A DNA stretch of 64,000 nucleotides from NCBI GenBank assembly GCA_963617485.1, contig CAVEPA010000002.1:124001-188000 (forward strand), written 5' to 3'. The notes beneath the pieces were generated by a model. It was not told the origin of the DNA. It saw only the letters and a list, made by a program, of their open reading frames with translations, and did not search any database. Shown here one piece after another: positions 42,424-50,483 of the stretch (position 1 is its first letter; every line of letters starts with the position of its first letter). This stretch comes from UBA1757 sp963617485. Lineage in GTDB: Bacteria > Bacteroidota > Bacteroidia > Bacteroidales > UBA1402. Position numbers and translations under genes: made by a program.

Positions 42424-42828
42424 ATGAAACTGGTAATCAGTATATTGTTCGGTCTGCTGCTCGAGTGGTTTTCTCCAGCCTCGGGTGTCCCTTCCGCTGC
42501 TTCGGCAGAGAAAGACGCTCGATGTGCTTCTGGCAAACTGTCCGAGTGGTTGAATATCGACTTTGGAGATGCCACCCTGCAACCCACGGCCCAAAACACC
42601 TATTCGGTGACGGTGAAACAGTGGCAGCAGATTCTCAACTTTAGGATTCGTGCCGAAAAACGTAGCTATTATCGTCTTTTCAGAAGCGACAATACTCATC
42701 TTAACTTGCATCAGAAGTACCATGAAATCAATCATCTACTCGATTCTGTAGATTTTAGTGTATTGCTTTCATCGTTTCGCCACGAGCCGAACGCTCTGCA
42801 AACTTTTTATTGTGTTTATCGGATTTGA
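42424..42828 (+). CDS. Small putatively secreted protein, unknown
   Basis: A 134-residue protein that starts with a short hydrophobic segment (MKLVISILFGLLLEWFSPASG), a probable signal peptide, followed by WLNIDFGDATLQPTAQNTYSVTVKQWQQILNF and a His- and Asn-rich C-terminal half. It has only a few Cys and no family I know. A GTG one codon upstream could also serve as start; I prefer the ATG. It stands directly after a good promoter in the accessory stretch and 42 bases before the two-helix membrane paralogs. Coding status rests on the promoter, the signal-like start and the uninterrupted frame, so it is moderate. Confidence 0.5.
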   Translation: MKLVISILFGLLLEWFSPASGVPSAASAEKDARCASGKLSEWLNIDFGDATLQPTAQNTYSVTVKQWQQILNFRIRAEKRSYYRLFRSDNTHLNLHQKYHEINHLLDSVDFSVLLSSFRHEPNALQTFYCVYRI

Positions 42829-42870
42829 TATTGATGGAGAATTATTCATAACGGATACCAACTTGTAGAC

Positions 42871-43311
42871 ATGGAAACAACCTTTATAAAAGCCAGAAAT
42901 TTTTCCGATTACGCCTTCTCTGTATCAGTGTTCTTATTCGGCCTTACGCTGGTTCTAGTTCCTACCAGTTTTGGCATGAATGTTGTCGGAGGTGTGATTA
43001 TCGTCACCGGTATGATTATGTTCTTTGCGCTCAGAAGCGTTTGGAAAGATGTGAGAACCGGCGATTTATATCGAGGCAGGGTATTGTATTTCAATAATTC
43101 CAAGAAGCAAGCCGTTATGGAAGCGCTAGCCGACGAGCTCTCCAAACTCTCCGAAATTCCTCAGGAAAACAAAGCGTACAATAGCCTGCGTCTGTACATG
43201 TATTATAATAAGCGCAAAGGTAAGTGCTATTGCGAGCTATACGAATATGTTCCATGCGAGTATGTTCCTCTGACTGAACTTCTTCTCTTCAAAATAGGGG
43301 GGGGGATTTAG
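42871..43311 (+). CDS. Two-helix membrane protein, first tandem paralog, ending in a G9 tract
   Basis: A 146-residue protein with two predicted transmembrane helices (about 13-33 and 36-55) and a cytosolic or periplasmic domain of about 90 residues (SVWKDVRTGDLYRGRVLYF, KKQAVMEALADELSKLSEI, YYNKRKGKCYCELYEYVPCEYVP). By eye it shares roughly 60 percent identity with the next gene. I know no family for it. The end of the frame is AAA ATA followed by nine G and ATTTAG, giving GGGI as the last residues. One G fewer reads 15 residues further, one more reads 6 further, so the tract sets the C-terminus. Confidence 0.72.
   Translation: METTFIKARNFSDYAFSVSVFLFGLTLVLVPTSFGMNVVGGVIIVTGMIMFFALRSVWKDVRTGDLYRGRVLYFNNSKKQAVMEALADELSKLSEIPQENKAYNSLRLYMYYNKRKGKCYCELYEYVPCEYVPLTELLLFKIGGGI
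43297..43305 (+). repeat. G9 homopolymer at the end of the first paralog
   Basis: Nine consecutive G, in the last codons of the gene. Runs this long are prone to slippage. I noticed no other run of this length in the window apart from the one in the second paralog. Confidence 0.85.
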
Positions 43312-43337
43312 AAGGACTTCTCTGAATTGTCGGAGAT

Positions 43338-43370
43338 TTGGTGAATCGTCTTAGAAAAACTTTTCACCAA
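43338..43370. repeat. Inverted repeat between the tandem paralogs
   Basis: TTGGTGAA (43338-43345) and TTCACCAA (43363-43370) with a 17-base spacer. It could form a stem-loop in the intergenic RNA or serve as a protein site. It is followed by CAATTAAGAATCATT before the next ATG and has no T-run, so it is not a standard terminator. Confidence 0.5.
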
Positions 43371-43392
43371 TCAACTACAATTAAGAATCATT

Positions 43393-43857
43393 ATGGAAAA
43401 TACTTTTGTCAAATATAGAACGCTAACCGATTATATTATCTCTTTGTCAGTATTCCTTCTCGGCCTAGTACTGATTATGCTTTCCTCTACGGCCGCTATG
43501 AACATCGCCGGTGCCATGATTGTCATCCTTGGCGTGGTATTGTTCTTTTCTCTTAGAAGCGCCTGGAAAGAAGTTGTTACCGGCGATACTTATCATGGCA
43601 AGGTGCTGTATTACAACCGCTCTAAAAAACAGGCCATTCTTGATGCGCTCACCAGTGATTTCTCCAAGATCTCCGAAATAGACCAAGAAGAAAACGCCCA
43701 AAAGAGTCTGCGACTGGATGTCTATTACAATGAGGCCAAGGGCAAGTACTACTGCCGTCTGTACGAATATATCCCTTACGAGTATGTGCCTCAAACTGAG
43801 TTACTTGTCCTCCAAATGGGGGGGGGAGAAAAACCTCTCCGCTATCGTCTCAGGTAA
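43393..43857 (+). CDS. Two-helix membrane protein, second tandem paralog, with an internal G9 tract
   Basis: A 154-residue paralog of the preceding gene: MENTFVKYRTLTDYIISLS, helices at about 13-33 and 36-54, then SAWKEVVTGDTYHGKVLYYN, KKQAILDALTSDFSKISEI and YYNEAKGKYYCRLYEYIPYEYVP. Nine G occur at the corresponding place (43818-43826) but in a different phase, giving QMGGGEKPLRYRLR as the end. So the two copies differ by one base in how the tract is read, and the second has a basic tail the first lacks. The conserved CYCELYEY/YYCRLYEY box suggests a shared soluble fold. A second Na+/Ca2+ antiporter gene starts 40 bases downstream. Confidence 0.72.
   Translation: MENTFVKYRTLTDYIISLSVFLLGLVLIMLSSTAAMNIAGAMIVILGVVLFFSLRSAWKEVVTGDTYHGKVLYYNRSKKQAILDALTSDFSKISEIDQEENAQKSLRLDVYYNEAKGKYYCRLYEYIPYEYVPQTELLVLQMGGGEKPLRYRLR
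43818..43826 (+). repeat. G9 homopolymer near the end of the second paralog
   Basis: Nine consecutive G in the frame ATG GGG GGG GGA. Slippage would replace the basic C-terminal tail. Confidence 0.85.
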
Positions 43858-43897
43858 ATAGAACAATTCGTTAAAAAGGTTCTTAATAACTTCAATA

Positions 43898-44851
43898 ATG
43901 ATGACATGGATTTATCTTCTGCTCTCGCTGGCGGCTGTTGTCGTAGGAGCGGAAGTCTTGGTCGATGGCTCTGTGGCCATAGCCAGAAAATTCAAGATTG
44001 CAGACTTTATCATTGGTGCCACCATCGTCGGGATAGGAACCTCCTGTCCCGAGTTGGTGGTGAGCCTTGTAGGAGCAATCGATAACAACGCCGACATCGC
44101 CATCGGCAACGTAGTGGGGTCGAATATCTGCAACATCCTGCTCATTTTGGGTATATCGGCACTCATCACCCCGCTGCCCATCCTCAAAGAGAATGTTAAG
44201 TTCGAATTGCCGTACTGCATAGGTGTTTCGCTTCTGCTTTGTCTGTTGGTCTACGATTTCTTCACGGCTACTTGCCCCATGCTGGGTCGGCTGGATGGTC
44301 TGATACTGTTGGCCGTCTTTGCCGTTTACATGTATCTGTCGCTGCGTAATGGCAAGAAGGGAACCACGTCCGGAACTGAACAGCCCGACAAGGCTCCTGT
44401 GAAGGAAGTGCATCGGAAGACAATATGGATAGTGCTGGAGATTCTTTTCGGTTTGGCCATCCTTATCACTGGAAGTCATTTCTTTGTAGATGAAGCGGTA
44501 GTCGTAGCCCGTCAGTTGGGTGTGAGCGATGCCTTTATCTCCATTACGGTGCTGGCTGTGGGAACTTCCCTGCCCGAGCTCGCGGCTTCGGTGGCTTCTG
44601 CCGTCAAGAAGAATGCACAATTGGCCCTTGGCAATATTATCGGTTCGAACATCTTCAACATCAGTTTTATTTTGGGTGTCTGCTCGCAGGTAACGCCTCT
44701 AACTGCCGGTGGAATCGGTATTTTCGATTACGGAATGATGATGGTAGCCGCTTTGATGCCTCTCCTTTTTGCGCTTAAGGGAAGAATCAGCCGTTTCGGC
44801 GGAATATTCATGTTGGCTATGTACGTGGCCTACCTGATTTATCTTAAATGA
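43898..44851 (+). CDS. Calcium/sodium antiporter (CaCA family), copy 2
   Basis: A 317-residue polytopic exchanger with both alpha-repeats: GTSCPELVVSLVGAIDNNADI near residue 47 and GTSLPELAASVASAVKKNAQL near 220, each followed by VGSNICNILLILG and IGSNIFNISFILG. It is a paralog of the copy at 38775 but clearly diverged. The middle linker (GKKGTTSGTEQPDKAPVKEVHRK) is a hydrophilic cytosolic loop. The stop overlaps the start of the GH106-like gene as ATGA, so it could be co-transcribed with it, an unusual pairing. Confidence 0.92.
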   Translation: MMTWIYLLLSLAAVVVGAEVLVDGSVAIARKFKIADFIIGATIVGIGTSCPELVVSLVGAIDNNADIAIGNVVGSNICNILLILGISALITPLPILKENVKFELPYCIGVSLLLCLLVYDFFTATCPMLGRLDGLILLAVFAVYMYLSLRNGKKGTTSGTEQPDKAPVKEVHRKTIWIVLEILFGLAILITGSHFFVDEAVVVARQLGVSDAFISITVLAVGTSLPELAASVASAVKKNAQLALGNIIGSNIFNISFILGVCSQVTPLTAGGIGIFDYGMMMVAALMPLLFALKGRISRFGGIFMLAMYVAYLIYLK

Positions 44852-47800
44852 GAAACTACGCTTACGCTTGGACGCTTGTGAGTTTGCTGTTTTTAACGGC
44901 ATGCCGCCCGCAGGTGTCTGAGTTGTACGCGTCTTTTCGTCAGATTCCCGACCCAACGCGCACCAAGGTCTGGTGGTTTCACGGCGAGGGCCCGACCACC
45001 CGTTATGGTATTACGGCCGACCTTGAAGCTTTCAAGCGCGCTGGTGTGGGCGGTGTTGTCTATTACGATCAGGTGCACGGCAAGGCTGTAGGTGCGGATA
45101 GTGTTTTTTCACGCTCTTGGTGGGAGAACTTGATTTTTGCTGCCTCAGAGGCCAAGCGCCTTGGTTTGAGTTTTGAGATTAACCTATCTAACGGCTATGT
45201 GGCCGGCGGCCCTTGGATAAGCAAAGCCATGAGTATGAAAAGGCTCTGCTATAGCCAGCTGAGAATTGCTCCCGGCCAAAGTGTAGATGGGGTGTTGCCT
45301 CGTCCTTGTTCCGATGAGTTCTGGGATGTCGCAACGCTTGCCTTTCCTGTGCCGGCCAAGGTGTCGTGGCAGGAGAAAACGCTCATTGCCAAGCGCACGC
45401 TCTTGGAGCGCCCCACTTGTCTCTCTTTCGATTTTGGGCAGCCTTTTACGGCGCGTTCCATTACCTATAACGAATACAATAGCGCTAAACATCCCACGCT
45501 GTGCATGAATGTGCCAGGGCCGCCCTCGGACGGTTTTTATGGTGATGGCTATGAGGAGTATCCTCCCATTGGCGCGCTCGAGGCTAGCGATGATGGTATT
45601 CATTATAGGCGTATTTGTTCTTTGCCTACACTTTACCGTATTCATTACCGCGAGAAAACTATTGCCTTCCCGGCGGTGACTGCGCGATATTTCCGCTTGA
45701 ACCTGCAGGGTTGGAACCCACCCGGCAAGCAACGTCGTTTGGATTTGCGCAAGGTGGTGCTTGCCGACCAAGCCAAGACTGAATCTTGGCAGAGCCGCTC
45801 CGGTTTGATGAGCGAATATCTTACCGACAACGCTACGCCCTGCTATACTTCCGATGAAATCGTCCATTCTGAAGAGATTGTCAATTTGAGTCATTGTCTG
45901 TCGGCCGATGGACATCTGGCTTGGACGGCTCCCGATGACGGACGGGAATGGGTTGTTCTCCGAGTGGCTCAAACCTCTACCAATGCGCGTACTAAGCATG
46001 GCCGTCCCGGACAGATGGGTCTGGAATGTGACAAACTTTCGGCCGAAGCGGCTGTTTTGCAATGGAATAGTTTTGCGCAGGTGATTATTGATACTTTGGC
46101 ACGGCACGGGCTGAAGCCTTGTGGTGTGGTTATGGATAGTCACGAAACGGGTAGTCAGAATTGGACGCAACATTACGCAGAAGAGTTTTCCGCTCTGCAG
46201 GGCTATCGCATCGAACCTTGGTTGCCTGCTCTTCTGGGTTTTGTGGTTGATTCCAAAGAAAAGACCGAGGAACTGCTTTTCCGCCATCGACAAACGCTGT
46301 CATATTTGGTAACCCATCGCTATTTTGCCGTCCTCGACAGCATGGCTCATCGCTCCGGTGTCCGCCTGACAGCCCAAGCGATGGGAAATGCGCAGCACAT
46401 GATTTGCGACAATATTGCAGCCAAAGGAGCCGTGACCTGTCCGCAAGGTGAGTTTTGGGCCAAACACAAGGATGCTTGTTACGATATCAAGGAGGCATCA
46501 TCGGCTGCGCATCTGTATGGTAAACCGATTGCTTCGTCCGAGGCTTTTACCGATGCCAAGTATAGCCAGAAACTCTCCTATCTGAAAACCTTGGCTGATT
46601 ATGCTTTCTCTTTTCAGCTGAACGAACTGGTGGTGTGCGCCAGTGCTTATCAGGCCGATGCCCAGGCTCCCGGTAATACAGCAAACGGACGCGAATATTG
46701 CTTGAACCGACACAACACGATGTGGCCGCTCAGTGCGGGCTTTTGGGATTATCTGGCGCGTTGTTCCTATATGCTGCGTCAAGGCGAGGCGGTGGTGGAC
46801 TTGTGCGTTTATATGGGCAGTGATGTTCCAGTCAAGTTGTTGTCGCACCGCCTGCCCGTCATACCGGAGGGCTATGCCTGGGATGTGTGCACCGATGATG
46901 CACTGTTGAATGTTCTTCGCCTAGAACCTCTTGCGTCTGGGCAGGGCCTGCCTCGCTTGCGCTCGGCAGGCCGCAACTCTTACGCAGCCCTGGTGGTGGA
47001 ACGGCTGGCCCGATTAAGCCCTGAGGCAGAAGAAAGAATTGCTGCATGGAAGGAGGCCGGCCTGCCAGTGTACGACGCCCGCTTCGCGGGCGACTTTTCG
47101 CTCCAGCATTTTCTCGATTCCATCGCTCTGCCACCCGACCTTGACTTTGTTTCGGCAGGCCGGCCTGATGACTGCCTGATGTTTGCTCATCGCCGTGTGG
47201 CTGCTGCCACGTCCGCTCAGAACGTTGATATATATTTTCTCAACAACCATAGTCCTAAAAGCTTCTGCCAGAATGTTCTTTTCCGCGGCTCGGATGGCAA
47301 GTTGGCCGAATATTGGAATCCGGACAATGGCCAGCGCTATAGGCTGTCACAAACTTACGATGAAAACGGACTTTTGAGTGTTCGCATTGCCCTAGCTCCC
47401 GATGAGGCTGGTTTTGTGGTGTTGCGCTCGTCCAAGGCTATGCCCCAAGCAAGGTTGCTGCGCACTGCGGGTCAGACAGAAAATATTTGCACGCTGGATA
47501 CAGCCTGGCAGCTTGCTTTTCTGCTGGGAAACAACGATACGGTCTCCGTCTTTATGCCGCAGCTTTGTGATTGGACCAGTCTCGAATCTGAAGCCTTGAA
47601 ATATCATTCCGGTCGCGCCTTGTACCGACGCTCTTTCGACCTTGCATCGCTAAACGATACTGTCCGTCCGGACGGGGGTCGCCGCTGTTATCTGCGCATT
47701 GAAGGTCTTGAAGCGGTTTCGCGACTGAGCCTGAACGGGCAGGATGCCGGCTATCTTTGGTGTGCCCCCTGGGAAGTGGAGATAACAGACCTATTACGTC

Positions 47801-47976
47801 CTGGTGTCAATGACTTGGAAATAGAAGTGGCCAATCAGCTGAACAATAGAATGATAGGAGACCTGTTGCTGCCCGAGGAGCTGCGCAGCACCTCGGCATC
47901 CACTCCGATTGTCCACACGGACGATGCCTTGCTGCCGGCGGGTATTACGGGTTCGGTGAGCCTGGTGTGGCGATAA
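44848..47976 (+). CDS. GH106-like alpha-L-rhamnosidase lipoprotein
   Basis: A 1042-residue lipoprotein (lipobox LTAC at about residue 19, after MRNYAYAWTLVSLLFLTAC), probably surface-exposed. The N-terminal half has the family's KVWWFHGEG and ITADLEAFKRAGVGGVVYYD barrel signature and LEINLSNGYVAGGPWIS-type loop; catalytic acid residues likely lie in VVMDSHETGSQNW and in the later IASSEAFTDAKYS block. The C-terminus has a jelly-roll sugar-binding domain resembling GH2 ones (YLRIEGLEAVSRLSLNG, YLWCAPWEVEITDLL, IEVANQLNN). GH106 enzymes remove alpha-L-rhamnose from rhamnogalacturonan side chains. The family assignment is by pattern; the exact bond cleaved is not known. Confidence 0.78.
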   Translation: MRNYAYAWTLVSLLFLTACRPQVSELYASFRQIPDPTRTKVWWFHGEGPTTRYGITADLEAFKRAGVGGVVYYDQVHGKAVGADSVFSRSWWENLIFAASEAKRLGLSFEINLSNGYVAGGPWISKAMSMKRLCYSQLRIAPGQSVDGVLPRPCSDEFWDVATLAFPVPAKVSWQEKTLIAKRTLLERPTCLSFDFGQPFTARSITYNEYNSAKHPTLCMNVPGPPSDGFYGDGYEEYPPIGALEASDDGIHYRRICSLPTLYRIHYREKTIAFPAVTARYFRLNLQGWNPPGKQRRLDLRKVVLADQAKTESWQSRSGLMSEYLTDNATPCYTSDEIVHSEEIVNLSHCLSADGHLAWTAPDDGREWVVLRVAQTSTNARTKHGRPGQMGLECDKLSAEAAVLQWNSFAQVIIDTLARHGLKPCGVVMDSHETGSQNWTQHYAEEFSALQGYRIEPWLPALLGFVVDSKEKTEELLFRHRQTLSYLVTHRYFAVLDSMAHRSGVRLTAQAMGNAQHMICDNIAAKGAVTCPQGEFWAKHKDACYDIKEASSAAHLYGKPIASSEAFTDAKYSQKLSYLKTLADYAFSFQLNELVVCASAYQADAQAPGNTANGREYCLNRHNTMWPLSAGFWDYLARCSYMLRQGEAVVDLCVYMGSDVPVKLLSHRLPVIPEGYAWDVCTDDALLNVLRLEPLASGQGLPRLRSAGRNSYAALVVERLARLSPEAEERIAAWKEAGLPVYDARFAGDFSLQHFLDSIALPPDLDFVSAGRPDDCLMFAHRRVAAATSAQNVDIYFLNNHSPKSFCQNVLFRGSDGKLAEYWNPDNGQRYRLSQTYDENGLLSVRIALAPDEAGFVVLRSSKAMPQARLLRTAGQTENICTLDTAWQLAFLLGNNDTVSVFMPQLCDWTSLESEALKYHSGRALYRRSFDLASLNDTVRPDGGRRCYLRIEGLEAVSRLSLNGQDAGYLWCAPWEVEITDLLRPGVNDLEIEVANQLNNRMIGDLLLPEELRSTSASTPIVHTDDALLPAGITGSVSLVWR

Positions 47977-48022
47977 GACGTTCGGCCCAGCCGCAGCAAG
48001 AATTGCAATGAAAACCGAGTGC

Positions 48023-48059
48023 AAAAAAAGCAAGAGAACACTTGCGTGTTCACTTGCTT
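48023..48059 (-). terminator. Terminator of tRNA-Arg(TCT)
   Basis: On the minus strand AAGCAAGTGAACAC with GTGTTCTCTTGCTT (13 paired of 14), followed by TTTTTG. It sits just past the tRNA 3' end. Confidence 0.85.
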
Positions 48060-48061
48060 CG

Positions 48062-48135
48062 TGATCCGGTTGGGATTCGAACCCAAGACCTACAGCTTAG
48101 AAGGCTGTTGCTCTATCCAGCTGAGCTACCGGACC
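48062..48135 (-). tRNA. tRNA-Arg (anticodon TCT)
   Basis: Acceptor GGTCCGG/CCGGATC with one G-U pair, D arm GCTCAGCTGGATAGAGC, anticodon loop CTTCTAA reading TCT, T loop TTCGAAT, discriminator A. CCA is not encoded. It is downstream of a two-box promoter. Confidence 0.95.
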
Positions 48136-48159
48136 GAACCTTCATTACTTTTGCGGGCG

Positions 48160-48190
48160 CAAAGGTAAGCGATTTTTGTAAAATATCAAA
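48160..48190 (-). promoter_or_regulatory. Promoter of tRNA-Arg(TCT)
   Basis: On the minus strand TTTG (48187-48190), 19 bases, TACCTTTG (48160-48167). It starts immediately after the GH105 stop at 48191, so the tRNA promoter abuts the end of that gene. Confidence 0.75.
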
Positions 48191-49519
48191 CTATTTCTCA
48201 GACACTTGTTTCTGAAGCAGTTCCCATTCGCAGGCGGCCAAAGAAAAAGATCCGATGGCTTTGCCCTCGTTTTGGGTAATGCCGGTGTCCTTACCGCAGA
48301 GATAGTAATTGATGGTGCCGGTACGGCTCAAATCTTTGGCTGGACCCAGACCAGCCGAGGCGCAGGTTTGGATAATATTGACGCTTCCATCGGGGTTTTC
48401 GGTGATGAAATTGAACAACAGACCGGCCCAGGCCTTTTCCGCAACAGGCAGGTAGGTGTCCCGGTCGAGCAGGCCAAGTCGTATACCTTTAAGGAAAGCG
48501 TAGGTGAACATGCCCGAGGCTGAGGCCTCCAGATAGTTGGGCTTGGTGCCTACATTGTAGCGCTTGCCGTTGCTGGCCAAATCGCCGATGCCATCGGCCA
48601 TGGTGTTCTCATCGTACTGCAGCAGCTGGAACCAACTTCCGCTTTCGTGCTGCCAACGGGCCAAACCGGCGGCCACTTCACGGTAGTTCTTGAGCAGTTT
48701 TTTATAATCCTTATGGTGCTTGGGCATTACTTCCAAAACATCGGTCAAGGCGGCAAAATACCAACCTTCTCCGCGAGCCCAAAACTCTTTGGAACAACCC
48801 GGGAAAGGCTTGTTGTCGTTGGCCCAGAAAGAATTTTCGTCAGCGGGATTGGCCGACCATGCATGATAGTTCAGCTGTTTGTCCTTGTCCCAAGTATAGC
48901 GGTGTATGGTCTTGAATTGCAGTGCAATATCGCTCCAATCGGCAGCCTTGCCGCCATGGTTGAAGGTGGCTTCGTACCCGGCTAGAAACGCGGCGCCCAT
49001 GTACAGGCCGTCCAGCCACATCTGATACGGGTATTTTCCTTTGTGGATAAAGCAGCCGGCCCCTTTCATCTTCTTGGGAATGCGCGTATGCACCGTCTTC
49101 AACTTATGATACATATAGGTGGCGGCTTGACGGTATTTCTCGGCCGAGGCCACATCGCCCTTCTGCATACTTACCGTATAAAGGTCGAAAAAAATCTTGC
49201 CGGCATTGATGGCGTCGATGTCGTTGTCGGGAACCTTGATGGGAGTTTGGGCATCGCCTGTCAGCTGGCGGTCTGCGTAGGCCTTGACGGCTTCCCAATA
49301 GGCCTCTTTTTCGGGATACTGCCGATAAGTGACCAGCACGCTCTTGGCGACCAATCCTGGCACGTAACTGAAATCGGCCTCGTTGAGCGAAGAAGTTTTC
49401 TTGTTGTTGGTAAAGCTCTGAAGACTAAGAGATTCTGTCATTCGTTGTGAATAGGGGGCTTGGGCAAAAAGCGTGCAGAAGACACCCGTAAACAGCGCAA
49501 GTACTAAGGTTCGTTTCAT
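48191..49519 (-). CDS. Secreted GH88/GH105-type unsaturated glycuronyl hydrolase
   Basis: Hydrolyses the unsaturated uronic acid left by pectate or rhamnogalacturonan lyases. A 442-residue protein with a signal peptide (MKRTLVLALFTGVFCTLFAQ) and an (alpha/alpha)6 barrel: YQMWLDGLYMGAAFLAGYEA, the family signature with the catalytic Asp near residue 168; WARGEGWYFAAL near 245 and WQHESGSWFQLL near 295. The match is better to GH105 (YteR/YesR-like) than GH88, though the split cannot be settled by eye. It is convergent with the GH106-like gene across the tRNA. Export to the periplasm is predicted. Confidence 0.85.
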   Translation of the reverse strand: MKRTLVLALFTGVFCTLFAQAPYSQRMTESLSLQSFTNNKKTSSLNEADFSYVPGLVAKSVLVTYRQYPEKEAYWEAVKAYADRQLTGDAQTPIKVPDNDIDAINAGKIFFDLYTVSMQKGDVASAEKYRQAATYMYHKLKTVHTRIPKKMKGAGCFIHKGKYPYQMWLDGLYMGAAFLAGYEATFNHGGKAADWSDIALQFKTIHRYTWDKDKQLNYHAWSANPADENSFWANDNKPFPGCSKEFWARGEGWYFAALTDVLEVMPKHHKDYKKLLKNYREVAAGLARWQHESGSWFQLLQYDENTMADGIGDLASNGKRYNVGTKPNYLEASASGMFTYAFLKGIRLGLLDRDTYLPVAEKAWAGLLFNFITENPDGSVNIIQTCASAGLGPAKDLSRTGTINYYLCGKDTGITQNEGKAIGSFSLAACEWELLQKQVSEK

Positions 49520-49570
49520 GAGAAAGGCAGCTAAGAATCACAATGAGCCGTAAAAATAGGAATTAATTTG

Positions 49571-49578
49571 TACTTTTG
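49571..49578 (+). promoter_or_regulatory. -7 promoter box for fabD
   Basis: TACTTTTG, exact TAnnTTTG, 48 bases before the ATG. No clear -33. Confidence 0.5.
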
Positions 49579-49625
49579 CGCCGAATTATCCACAAACGAG
49601 GAAATTATTTAATCATCAAAAAACT

Positions 49626-50483
49626 ATGAAAGCATTTGTTTTTCCCGGACAGGGAGCCCAGTTTGTAGGCATGGGCAAGGATCTTTACGAGAATTCTCCT
49701 TTGGCCAAGGAACTTTTTCTGAAGGCCAACGATATTTTGGGTTTTGACATTACCGCACTGATGTTTGAGGGTACTCCCGAGGACCTCAAGCAGACCAAGG
49801 TAACGCAGCCTGCAGTTTTTCTTCATTCAGTGATTTCGGCCAAGGCCCTGGGCGCAGATTTCCAGCCTGATATGGTAGCCGGTCACTCCTTGGGCGAGTT
49901 TTCTGCCCTGACGGCTGCCGGGGCGCTGAGCTTCGAAGATGGTCTGACCTTGGTGTCGAAACGAGCCAAAGCCATGCAGAAAGCTTGTGAAATGCAGCCC
50001 TCTACCATGGCGGCTGTACTTGGCCTTGCCGATGAAGTTGTAGAGAATGTTTGTGCCGGCATTACCGAAGAAGTGGTGGTGGCCGCCAATTACAATTGCC
50101 CTGGGCAAATAGTTATTTCGGGTACGCATGCGGGCATAGCGCTGGCTAGTGAGCAGCTGAAGGCCGCCGGTGCCAAGCGCGTTCTTCCTTTGGCCGTAGG
50201 TGGAGCCTTCCATTCACCCATTATGGAACCTGCTCGTCAGGAATTGGCTCAGGCTATCGAGGCTACACCCATTGTCGCACCTATTTGCCCCGTTTATCAG
50301 AACGTTGATGCCAAGCCTTATCGCGACCCCGCCCTTATCAAGGCCAACCTGGTTGCCCAGCTGACATCTCCCGTGCGTTGGACACAATCGGTGAAGAACA
50401 TGATTGCCGATGGGGCCGAAGAGTTTGTCGAACTGGGTCCGGGTCAAGTGCTGACCGGCCTGATTGCCAAAATCAGAAAATGA
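49626..50483 (+). CDS. fabD: Malonyl-CoA:ACP transacylase
   Basis: Loads malonate onto acyl carrier protein for fatty acid synthesis. The 285-residue protein starts MKAFVFPGQGAQFVGMGKDL, with the catalytic Ser in AGHSLGEFSALTAAGAL near residue 89 and the His in the VGGAFHSPIMEPA block near residue 196. No other fab genes are adjacent. Its stop overlaps the start of the GH13 amylase as ATGA, an unusual pairing of fatty acid synthesis with sugar metabolism. Confidence 0.95.
   Translation: MKAFVFPGQGAQFVGMGKDLYENSPLAKELFLKANDILGFDITALMFEGTPEDLKQTKVTQPAVFLHSVISAKALGADFQPDMVAGHSLGEFSALTAAGALSFEDGLTLVSKRAKAMQKACEMQPSTMAAVLGLADEVVENVCAGITEEVVVAANYNCPGQIVISGTHAGIALASEQLKAAGAKRVLPLAVGGAFHSPIMEPARQELAQAIEATPIVAPICPVYQNVDAKPYRDPALIKANLVAQLTSPVRWTQSVKNMIADGAEEFVELGPGQVLTGLIAKIRK

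Noticed and set aside
42357..42644. 95-codon frame overlapping the small secreted gene in another frame
   Set aside because: It begins at the promoter -33 region and lacks a plausible start signal; the frame from 42424 has a signal-peptide-like start.
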